Shown: positions 38,016 to 47,666 of the stretch, one piece after another
Numbering within the stretch: the first letter of the stretch is position 1
Layout of the letters: each line of letters starts with the position of its first letter
NCBI GenBank assembly: GCA_019054805.1
Contig: JAHQIY010000006.1
Location: 5,952,001-6,016,000 of the forward strand
DNA from: Brachionus manjavacas
Lineage: Eukaryota > Rotifera > Eurotatoria > Ploima > Brachionidae
Reading direction: 5' to 3'
Length of the DNA stretch: 64,000 nt
Notes under the pieces: generated by a model
Seen by the model: only the letters and a program-made list of their open reading frames with translations
Told to the model about the DNA's origin: nothing
The model's database searches: none
Position numbers and translations under genes: made by a program

Positions 38016-38409
38016 GCAAGTTATACGCACGGACCTGTGCCGCAAGTACTTCGAGCACACCGTTTTTCTGTTCATCGACGAGTGGTTCGGCAGCGTGAGA
38101 CTGTACGTGCCAGCCAACCTGCGGCCGAGCACTCCGCCGTCTCCGCGCCTCGGCGACCGCAACAAAAACCAGATGCACAAGCGCTACAAGCGACACCGAC
38201 GACGCTCGCCGTCCAGATCCCGCCGTCGACGCTCGCACTCTCGCTCGTCCAGATCACGCTGTCGATGATCACGTGATCGACACTACCGGCCCAGGCATCG
38301 GCGACGCCGTTCGCCGGACAGACGACACGACAGAGTGTCGCCGCGGGCCCGCTCAAGCTCGTGGGACTCGCCGCCCGCTCTCACCAAGCGATTCAAATAC
38401 ACTACCACT

Positions 38410-38538
38410 CACTCTCTTGTACAAAGTGTAAATAATGCCAAACTAGACGACGACCGCGACTACTACCACAATTCAGACAAATCCCCGTGCAGTTCAGCTC
38501 AAGCAAAAGTCTGTCGCCGGCATCGTACACGAACTAAA
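38410..38538 (+). repeat. 129-bp direct repeat, copy 2
   Basis: Second copy of the block at 37887-38015. It is followed at once by five irregular copies of CAATCTCAAA (38536-38615), a small minisatellite. Confidence 0.9.
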
Positions 38539-39570
38539 CAATCTCAAAGACAATCTCAAAAAACAAGACAATCTCAAAAAACAATCTGGAGAGACAAGAC
38601 AATCTCAAAAACAGCACTATTTGCTGATGAAACAGAAAGACGAGTCTCAGGGAGTTCGCATAGTGGATGCCAAGATGCAGATGCAAATATGGGAAGAGCA
38701 CATGCCTTGGCTAAAAGAAGAGAAGCCAAAGAGCTTGTCGCGTGAGCTGGTCAATTTACTGCCGCCGTCGGTCAATCCGGAGAAAAAGAAGGCGGCCGCG
38801 GCGCCCGAAAAAGTGGCCGAGAGTTCGCGAGGCGCACACGGGCCCACGATGACCAAATAATGAGGAGCTTCTTGACGCTGGGCCTGGACGCCGAGGACTT
38901 GCTGTACTTGAAGCGCGTGTATGACCAAATGATCGACCAGGAGAACTCGACAGATAAAGCTGTTGACGGCGAGTTTTGCGACATTGTCAGAAGGCTCAAG
39001 TGCACCGAGCGGGCCTACGCGTACCGGGACGACGCGCTGGTCGAGTGGGCGCGCGTCCGGCCCTATAGAAAGTTGACTCGCGACGAAAAAATAAAGTTCA
39101 GGGAGCAATTCAAGCAGAGCTATTTGAGCTTGTCGCTACAGATGAACGTGGGCTCGTCGTCGCTGGCGCACAACTCGTCCAGCGGGTCTAACATTGATGC
39201 TTTGGGCCAGGAGGTGTCGTCTATGTCGTCGGCCCGCGAGGCCCGCTCTCTCCAACGCAAACTAATGGCCTGCAATGAAGTACACGACTTTTTCAAGTAT
39301 AGCCAGCTGAAGCTGAGGAAAAAGTCGCTGAAATTCTGCAAGTCGGACATCCACGACTGGGGATTGTTCGCCTTGGAGACAATTGCGCCCGAGGAGTTTG
39401 TCATCGAGTATGTGGGCGAGACCATACGGTAATCGGTCGCCGATCATAGGGAAAAGTGCTATAACGACCAGGGCATTGGCAGTAGCTGCATGTTTCGCAT
39501 TGATCAAGACACGATTGTTGACGCCACTAAATGCGGCAATTTGTCCCGGTTTATCAATCATTCCTGTGAT

Positions 39571-40255
39571 GTAAGTAGACATTTTTTTTACTCTTTATTT
39601 TAGTAGTAATACCAAGTAACAGGTTTTTTTATAAACTAACACAGGTTTATTTTAAAATTTTTTGAGCAGAATTTATTTTTAGTTTAGCTTTGGCTTTGTT
39701 AAGTTAGGATAATTAAAAAAAATTTTCCGAAATTTTTTATTGCTAGTATAATTAATCAGAAAATTTTTTTGTATTATTTTCTTAATGTTTTTGATAGAAT
39801 CCCATCCTAAATTTTAAATCCAAAAGACTGGCTTGCTTTGAATACTTGAGTTAAATTAAAGGTTAAAATATTTTCATTTAAAAAAAATGCAATTTTTAAT
39901 TAATAATAATAACATAATAATAAATAATATAGAAGACTAATTGAGCTGTCTGATTTTAACGTAATCCATCATAATGATATACTTATTTGATCGAGAATAA
40001 AATATTTAGTTTCAGTAATTAAGTTTTAAAAATTAATTATTTAGTTTTGAACGAAATACAAGATTGTTTGTTTCACGTTTTAAACTTAAAGAAAATTTGT
40101 AGTCCGAAATCCATATTTTTGTTAACTATTCAAATTTTGTATTGGTATTTTTGTGTAAAAATTCACAACTATACAAATTGGTCATAGAATTCTTCGAGTT
40201 GTTGCTCTGAAGCCAGGTTTTAGATTTAGAGAGTAATCGGCATTCGAATTCGTTG
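39571..40255. other. AT-rich intron or intergenic sequence
   Basis: It begins with the splice donor of the SET1-like last exon and shows no further coding segment before the hairpin array. Confidence 0.4.
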
Positions 40256-40313
40256 ATGAGCAGTTTATTTGTTAATATTCAACAATGGGACGATATACGA
40301 GAAGAATATAAAG
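40256..40313 (+). CDS. Possible first exon (MSSLFVNIQQWDDIREEYK)
   Basis: An ATG frame of 19 codons ends in a phase-1 donor (AAAGGTAAAAC), 12 bases before the first hairpin unit. If real, the hairpin array lies in its first intron. No following exon was matched with confidence. Confidence 0.3.
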
Positions 40314-40325
40314 GTAAAACAATTT

Positions 40326-43300
40326 AATCAGGCTTTTGAATAAGACATGGTAAAAACAATTTCATAACTTGTATGAGAGAAGTGAAATTGGTTTTCCATA
40401 TTTAATTCAAAAGCCTGATTTCAGTTTTGGGCAAATTTTAGCATAAAAACCCAAAATTAAAATCAGGCCTTTGAGTAATATTTGGAAAAACAATTTCATA
40501 ACTTGTATGAGAGAAGTGAAATTGGTTTTCCATATCTAATTCAAAAGCCTGATTTCAGTCTTGAGCTTAATTAAGTAACTAAAAGGAAACAAAAATCAGG
40601 CTTTTGATTAGGAAATGGGAGAACAATTTCATAACTTGTATGAGAGAAGTGAAATTGGTTTTCCATATATGTTTCAAAAGCCTGATTTTCATCTAAAGTT
40701 CATTCAAGTACCTAAAAGCACAAAAAAATCAGGCCTTTGAGTAAGATTTGGAAAAACAATTTCATAACTTGTATGAGAGAAGTGAAATTGGTTTTCCATA
40801 TTTTATTCAAAAGCCTGATTTCAGTTTTGGACAAATTTTAGCATAAAAACCCAAAATTAAAATCAGGCTTTTGAGTTAGATTTGGAAAAACAATTTCATA
40901 ACTTGTATGAGAGAAGTGAAATTGGTTTTCCATATTTTATTCAAAAGCCTGATTTCAGTTTTGGACAAATTTTAGCATAAAAACCCAAAATTAAAATCAG
41001 GCCTTTGAGTAAGATTTGGAAAAACAATTTCATAACTTGTATGAGAGAAGTGAAATTGGTTTTCCATATCTAATTCAAAAGCCTGATTTCAGTCTTGAGC
41101 TTAATTAAGTAATTAAAAGGAAACAAAAATCAGGCTTTTGATTAGGAAATGGGAGAACAATTTCATAACTTGTATGAGAGAAGTGAAATTGTTTTTCAAT
41201 ATCTAATTCAAAAGCCTGATTTTCATCTAAAGTTCATTCAAGAACCTAAAAGCACAAAAAATCAGGCTTTTGAATTAGACATGGAAAAAACAATTTCATA
41301 ACTTGTATGAGAGAAGTGAAATTTGGTTTTCCATATTTTATTCAAAAGCCTGATTTCGGTTTTGGACAAATTTTAGCATAAAAACCCAAAATTAAAATCA
41401 GGCCTTTGAGTAAGATTTGGAAAAACAATTTCATAACTTGTATGAGAGAAGTGAAATTGGTTTTCCATATCTAATTCAAAAGCCTGATTTCAGTCTTGAG
41501 CTTAATTAAGTAATTAAAAGGAAACAAAAATCAGGCTTTTGATTAGGAAATGGGAGAATAATTTCATAACTTGTATGAGAGAAGTGAAATTGGTTTTCCA
41601 TATTTTATTCAAAAGCCTGATTTCAGTTTTGGACAAATTTTAGCATAAAAACCCAAAATTAAAATCAGGCTTTTGAGTTAGATTTGGAAAAACAATTTCA
41701 TAACTTGTATGAGAGAAGTGAAATTGGTTTTCCATATCTAATTCAAAAGCCTGATTTCAGTCTTGAGCTTAATTAAGTAACTAAAAGGAAACAAAAATCA
41801 GGCTTTTGATTAGGAAATGGGAGAACAATTTCATAACTTGTATGAGAGAAGTGAAATTGGTTTTCCATATATGTTTCAAAAGCCTGATTTTCATCTAAAG
41901 TTCATTCAAGTACCTAAAAGCACGATTAAAAAAATCAGGCTTTTGAATAAGACTTGGTAAAAACAATTTCATAACTTGTATGAGAGAAGTGAAATTGGTT
42001 TTCCGTATTTTATTCAAAAGCCTGATTTCAGTTTTGAGCTAAATTAAGTAATTAAAAGGAAATAAAAATCAGGCTTTTGATTAGGAAATGGGAGAACAAT
42101 TTCATAACTTGTATGAGAGAAGTGAAATTGTTTTTCAATATCTAATTCAAAAGCCTGATTTTCATCTAAAGTTCATTCAAGAACCTAAAAGCACAAAAAA
42201 ATCAGGCTTTTGAATTAGACATGGAAAAAACAATTTCATAACTTGTATGAGAGAAGTGAAATTTGGTTTTCCATATTTTATTCAAAAGCCTGATTTCGGT
42301 TTTGGACAAATTTTAGCATAAAAACCCAAAATTAAAATCAGGCCTTTGAGTAAGATTTGGAAAAACAATTTCATAACTTGTATGAGAGAAGTGAAATTGG
42401 TTTTCCATATCTAATTCAAAAGCCTGATTTCAGTCTTGAGCTTAATTAAGTAATTAAAAGGAAACAAAAATCAGGCTTTTGATTAGGAATTGGGAGAATA
42501 ATTTCATAACTTGTATGAGAGAAGTGAAATTAATTTTCCATATTTTTTTCAAAAGCCTGATTTCAGTTATGGGCAAATTTTAGCATAAAAACCCAAAATT
42601 AAAATCAGGCCTTTGAGTAATATTTGTAAAAACAATTTCATTACTTGTATGAGAGAAGTGAAATTGGTTTTCCATATCTAATTCAAAAGCCTGATTTCAG
42701 TCTTGAGCTTAATTAAGTAACTAAAAGGAAACAAAAATCAGGCTTTTGATTAGGAAATGGGAGAACAATTTCATAACTTGTATGAGAGAAGTGAAATTGT
42801 TTTTCAATATCTAATTCAAAAGCCTGATTTTCATCTAAAGTTCATTCAAGTACCTAAAAGCACGATTAAAAAAATCAGGCTTTTGAATAAGACTTGGTAA
42901 AAACAATTTCATAACTTGTATGAGAGAAGTGAAATTGGTTTTCCATATTTTATTCAAAAGCCTGATTTCAGTTTTGGACAAATTTTAGCATAAAAACCCA
43001 AAATTAAAATCAGGCCTTTGAGTAAGATTTGGAAAAACAATTTCATAACTTGTATGAGAGAAGTGAAATTGGTTTTCCATATCTAATTCAAAAGCCTGAT
43101 TTCAGTCTTGAGCTAAATTAAGTAATTAAAAGGAAATAAAAATCAGGCTTTTGATTAGGAAATGGGAGAACAATTTCATAACTTGTATGAGAGAAGTGAA
43201 ATTGGTTTTCCATATCTAATTCAAAAGCCTGATTTCAGTCTTGAGCTTAATTAAGTAACTAAAAGGAAACAAAAATCAGTCTTTTGAATTAGACATGGTA

Positions 43301-43371
43301 AAAACGATTTCATAACTTATTTGACATAAGTGAAAATGATTTTCCATTTTTTATTCACATGCTTGATTTCA
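40326..43371. repeat. Tandem array of 23 long hairpins (array A)
   Basis: Twenty-two good units and one degenerate last unit, spaced 130-137 bases. Each unit is about 95 bases and palindromic. A left arm of the type AATCAGGCTTTTGAATTAGA, then TGGAAAAACAATTTC, pairs with a right arm ending ATTCAAAAGCCTGATT. The stem is about 38 bp with a few mismatches, extended by ACTT/AAGT around the invariant loop GTATGAGAG. The loop and inner stem are almost unchanged in all units; the outer left arm varies in a handful of forms. Three spacer types separate units: one with TTTTGGACAAATTTTAGC, one with TTGAGCTTAATTAAGTAA, one with CATCTAAAGTTCATTCAAG. They recur in ordered blocks, so higher-order repeats have formed. 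No coding capacity. Confidence 0.95.
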
Positions 43372-44864
43372 GTCTTGAGCAAATTTAAGTAAATAAAACT
43401 TAAAAAATGTCAGAATTTTTATGTAAAATATAAAAGAAATAATTTTTTTTATTTTTAATCTTTGATTACATTTTAAAATATTTTTTTTTAATTTAGTTTT
43501 GTCATTGCCATTTTTCGACATTCAAATCAAATTTCAACTTCGATGGAACTGCTTTTTCAGGTAGTATAAATTATTGGATGTATTTCTTATGAAATTCGTT
43601 TTCTTAACCTCTAGACTGATGGCTGATATTTTTCTTTTAAAGTCTCTAATTATCTGACTTCTTTAAATTTTATAAAATTAATAATAAAATTCATTTTTTA
43701 ATAATATAAAATTTAAGAAGTAAGAAATTAAAAGATAGCTTAATTTAATCTTAAGCTTAATCCTTTTTTATAAATAGCAGATAAATATCATAGCCATTAG
43801 AGGGAGAATGAATTCTATAGCTCTGTAGGTAGGACATTTTCGGGCCGTACGCGTGGGACCGTACGTAAATATATTCTTGCACATTAATAAATAAATTAGG
43901 GCTGCCCACCCAGTAAGATTTCCGACAATGACATGGAGGCTTAACGACCCGAAGTGATCATTACCTTGAGGTTGACTTAACGACTCATCTCTCATTGTAT
44001 GCATGTGGCTCGGGAGTCCAAGGAGGCGCCTAAGTCGAGAACTTCATGTTCTAGCTGACTTTTGATCGAGTAGGCGAATCTGGAAGGCGAACTGAGATCA
44101 TGCAAGGTTTCGAGAACAATATGATCTTTAGAGTTTTTAACCGGTCGTAAAAAATCTTTAATTCTTCATTTATTTTAAAATTTTTTTAATTCGGATGGAC
44201 ACTTAATCGGGTAAATGTGTAGAGGGATTCGATTTTTATCAATTTCTTTTACCGCTTGTTTCACAATAACTCGGTCTATTGAGAAATTACTTACTAAAGA
44301 GTTGATAGGAGGAAGTCTTGTGCTCGAAGTTAACTCGGTTGGTGTCTGTCCTAGGTAATTTCAAATCAACATACGAAAAAAATGATATGATGCAATGGAC
44401 GCAAGCAAACAATTTGTTTTTCAACACGAATGGTTATCAAAACAGATGATTTTTTTGATTTTTTTTATTAATTGTTTTTGTTAAATCTTTAATTTTTTGT
44501 TTTTTTTTTTAATTTTTAATTATTTTAAATAAAATTTAGTTTGATAAATAAATAATCACAATATCAAATCTTTTTTGTATTAAATCAGTTGCTAATTATC
44601 GAAGAAAATTTATGAAAAATATCATAGAATGCATAGAATTATGCTGTGTCAATTATCACTCAAAGAATTATCTGCTTTTCACCGTGAATACAAAAATAAA
44701 CTTTTTAATTTATATTTTTGAATAACTTGTTAATAAATGATTTTTAATAAATTTTTTTTTTATTTCTTTTTTACAGTAATAACAAACTGTTTTAAATTTA
44801 TTTTTACCACCTCTTTTATAAATCGTTTTGATTTTTTTACTTTAGATAATATACAAAAATTAAC
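43372..44864. other. Non-coding leader of unit A with a GC-richer block of unknown nature
   Basis: The segment 43768-44360 has higher GC than its flanks (for example CCGTACGCGTGGGACCGTAC near 43846). On the minus strand it holds a 78-codon frame (MHTMRDESLSQPQ start, 43768-44004) and another ending PDSPTRSKVS. These lack recognised domains. A non-LTR retrotransposon 3' remnant is possible. The same block is at 52121-52710. Confidence 0.35.
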
Positions 44865-46221
44865 ATGGTTAACCCAGCGAAACTCATTAAAAGGGATATC
44901 AGAGCCCTGCTCCGAAAAGCTTTTCATGAATTCAACAAAATTCATGGGGTTGGCGCATTAAACGCTCGAAAATTCAAAGAATTAATGAAAGGTATCCTAT
45001 TTTTCATTATTTTAATTTTATTAATTTTTAATTTAATTAGAAAAAGGTTTAAAATTTGACAAAAGTGACGAAGAAATAGCCAACTTATCGAAAGAAAAAG
45101 GCTTGGTCAATTTTTGGGTGGAGTACGATGGTAAAGAAACTTTTAAAATAAGAGAATATGACGACGCGGTTTCACATGTCCTCAAATTCAAAAGTCATGA
45201 ACTTGACTTAGAGGTAAATTTAAAATTTCTTTTTCTTTTGGTAATTTTTAATTATTTTTTGTTAAGAGTGAATCTTTGTATTCGGAAAATCGAACGTTAA
45301 GTACTGTTTGTGATTCGAAAAAAGTATTTTTTATCTACTAATTTTATTTATCTTTAAATTATTTTTTAATAGATGTCAAATCGTGATCTGGATAAGGAAC
45401 GAATTAAAAACTGTTTCCTTAAATGCAAAAAGCTGATGGGAAATGAGCTTGGCATTGAGAACATTGATGAAATGAACGAATATTGCACTAGTAAGTTTTA
45501 CATATAATTAGAAGAATTTTTTGTAATTTTTTATGTTTATTAATTAAGTCAATAATATTGAACTTCCAGGCTTTCAAATGGATGATTCAATATATTCAAG
45601 AAATATTGTCGGCTTTGATATCTTTCAAGGCATCTTCACCATAAAACAAAATGATAAAACGGAAGATGAAATGAAATCGATTAGAATTGCAAATAAAAAT
45701 GTCAAATCGAGTATCACGATATCAAAACTAAGTGAATTTCAAGGCAAAGATGATAAAGATAAGCAACCCGAGATTATTGTCTCGTCAGAAGAAATTTCAA
45801 AAGAAACGACATCTGAAATAAAAGTAATGCTTTAACAAATTTTAAATATTAATGAACTTTAAATATTTTTAGGAAATTCCCGAATATGTCCACCCAGACG
45901 ATATTTATTTCGACTTTGATGAAATTTTGGACACGAGAGTCCGAAAAATAAGCGTCAGGCAAAAATTAAGTGGTCCAAACTCGGCGGAATCGATTTCAAA
46001 CCGTATTATTTATTTTAACTAAAAAAAAATTTTGTTTTTAGTTTTATAATTCTTTTTCAATAGTACTTGGGAGAATTTTTTCAATGATAAATCCTGGCTT
46101 TCAAAATGAAAGACCTGAGAGACCAGCAAAAGAAGATAGTGCAATTGTCCATATTTCTGACATGCAAAGTCAGAAAGGAACTTTGAATGAATTCAAAAAA
46201 AGGCGAAAATACAAATTTTAA
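44865..46221 (+). pseudogene. Unknown six-exon gene, unit A copy (two frameshifts)
   Basis: Exons 44865-44991, 45041-45213, 45373-45490, 45570-45823, 45873-46002 and 46064-46221 correspond one to one to the intact copy at 53218-54574. Here exon 5 has one A fewer (CGAAAAATAAG) and exon 6 one T more (GAATTTTTTCAATG), so the C-terminal part is out of frame. Exons 1-4 are unbroken. Confidence 0.7.
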
Positions 46222-46660
46222 ATTAATAGATTTTATTTTTAGTTTTATTTTAAAATAAAATATTGATAATGAATCGTCATCTTCTAGAATTTTCTTCTTT
46301 CGCTTTCACTTTTAACTTATAAGTCTTCAATTGCCTCAATTTTCATTATAAAAGAATTTTTAATCTTTAATGCTTAAAGCAACCATTAATGTGTTGATAA
46401 AAATGAAAAAATTCCATTTACAACAAAAAAACTAAGAAATTAGGTATTTTTTTTATTCAAAAATTTTTAAAATGAAATTTTAAAAATTTTAAACTAAATT
46501 AATCAATTTTTGAATCAACTCTAGAATGAAAGCGTTGTGAGTTATAAAAAATAGATCAGGCAGACCGGAAGAAAAAAATTTGGTTTATTTTTCTATTATA
46601 ATTTTTATTACCAATATATAATTAAAAAAATAAAATAATCAATAAATATTTTAAATTGAA

Positions 46661-46699
46661 TCTTGTTCATTTTTTTAAAGAATTTTTAAAGAAATTATT
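46661..46699 (+). promoter_or_regulatory. Shared upstream motif, before the JAMM gene (unit A)
   Basis: A segment of about 38 bases beginning TCTTGTTCATTTTTTTAAAG and ending AAAGAAATTATT occurs here and again at 47565-47603, upstream of the transposase. Unit B has it at 55014 and 55918. It could be a common promoter element. It lies about 190 bases before the JAMM start. Confidence 0.45.
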
Positions 46700-46886
46700 A
46701 ACTTTAAAATTTTCAATAGAAAATTCAAAAAGCTCATAAATAGGCTTCTTTTATAATTTTATTTTACTTCTTTTTAATTAGAGTTCCCGCTTAGAGACGA
46801 AATAAATTTTGTTGTTTTTGAATTTAATATATTAAATTATTAATTATTCTACTTTATTTTTAGAAAATTAGAAATTTAAACCGAAA

Positions 46887-47468
46887 ATGTCCATACATAT
46901 ATCTAATATAATTAATGATCCACAAACAATGCATTTATCCTATGAAATGGGTGGTGTTTTCGAATTAGATACAGGAAATATCACCAATATTCAGAACGGA
47001 AGTCCAGAAACACTGTTACTGGAATCAATTCCAATATTTCCTATATCCGATGAACTAATTTCATGGCATACGCATCCAATTTCGTCGAATATCAGGAAAA
47101 ATAACTATCAAGGACAGTTTGACGAAAATGAAATTAAAATTCATTTTGACGCATTTCCATCGCCAATCGATATTGAAAACTTACTGAAAGCAGCCTTTCA
47201 TTATGAAGCTGACACTCAGTAAATTATCTTTTCTGAACAAGGCAACTTTATAATTCAAACATTTATTTTTTCCAATCAACAATTGGATGAAATAAAAAAA
47301 AAAGAAATAGAAGAAGATATAAACGATATTTGTGATGTAATGTCGAATATCTCAGTGTCTTCTCATAATTGCGAAAGCATTTCTGTGGAGAATATAGTCG
47401 AAAACTATCTAGCAGATTTCGAAAATTCTAACATAAATTTTTTAAAATTAAGCATTTTTTTTAACTAA
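46887..47468 (+). CDS. JAMM/MPN-like metalloprotease with an in-frame TAA (unit A)
   Basis: From ATG 46887, 111 codons run to a TAA at 47220; the same frame then stays open to 47468, giving 193 positions in all. Candidate JAMM residues are Glu20 (SYEMGGVFEL), His61 and His63 (SWHTHP), Ser92 and Asp95 (PSPIDIENLL), that is E...HxHP...PSxxD. The gap between the second His and the Ser is 28 residues rather than the usual 7, an insertion I recall from some viral JAB-like proteins. The part after the stop (IIFSEQGNFIIQTF) looks like the next strands of the fold, then an acidic helical tail. JAMM proteins cleave isopeptide bonds of ubiquitin-like modifiers. The stop is present in both units, so it predates the duplication or is read through. 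Confidence 0.6.
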
Positions 47469-47564
47469 TAATAACTTTAATAAATTGATTTAATAAAAAT
47501 TTTGTTTATACACAACCCTGAACAAATTATATTTATGATTCATTTTAAATAAAATATTTCAAAA

Positions 47565-47603
47565 TCTTGTTCATTTTTTTAAAGAATTTTTAAAGAAATT
47601 ATT
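47565..47603 (+). promoter_or_regulatory. Shared upstream motif, before the transposase gene (unit A)
   Basis: Second copy of the TCTTGTTCAT...AAAGAAATTATT motif, about 65 bases before the transposase ATG at 47667. Confidence 0.45.
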
Positions 47604-47666
47604 TTCTTTAAAGCAAACTCTTTACATCTGAAAATTAAAAAAATTTAAATTTTAGTATTTATTAAA

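Larger units (their letters stand above)
37549..39570 (+). pseudogene. SET1/SETD1-type histone H3K4 methyltransferase, broken
   Basis: Segments appear in the order of metazoan SETD1. First the RRM-like part (VPSFKVDQYRVGP, TFANLNDNI, HPKSRKHLDMAKSIF; 37610-37815). Then a central helical segment (VAGIVHELKQVIRTDL, DEWFGS; about 37995-38090) and an RS-rich tract. Then n-SET (DAEDLLYLKRVYDQM, 38886; LKLRKKSLKFC, 39307) and SET ([48 protein letters not shown]). Lesions: frame shifts after 37815 and elsewhere, a 129-bp internal duplication, a stop at 38858-38860, and TAA at 39430-39432 where the SET motif normally has Gln. The last codon is followed by a good donor (GTAAGT at 39571), but no exon with the NH-C and post-SET region was found. 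The island is GC-rich, unlike its flanks. An intact gene would methylate H3K4 in COMPASS. Confidence 0.85.

Noticed and set aside
37684..39582. Many long minus-strand frames across the SET1 island
   Set aside because: They are shadows caused by high GC content opposite the SET1-derived coding sequence.
40326..43371. CRISPR-like alternation of repeats and spacers
   Set aside because: The repeats are long palindromes in a eukaryotic genome, the spacers are only three recurring types, and there is no cas gene.
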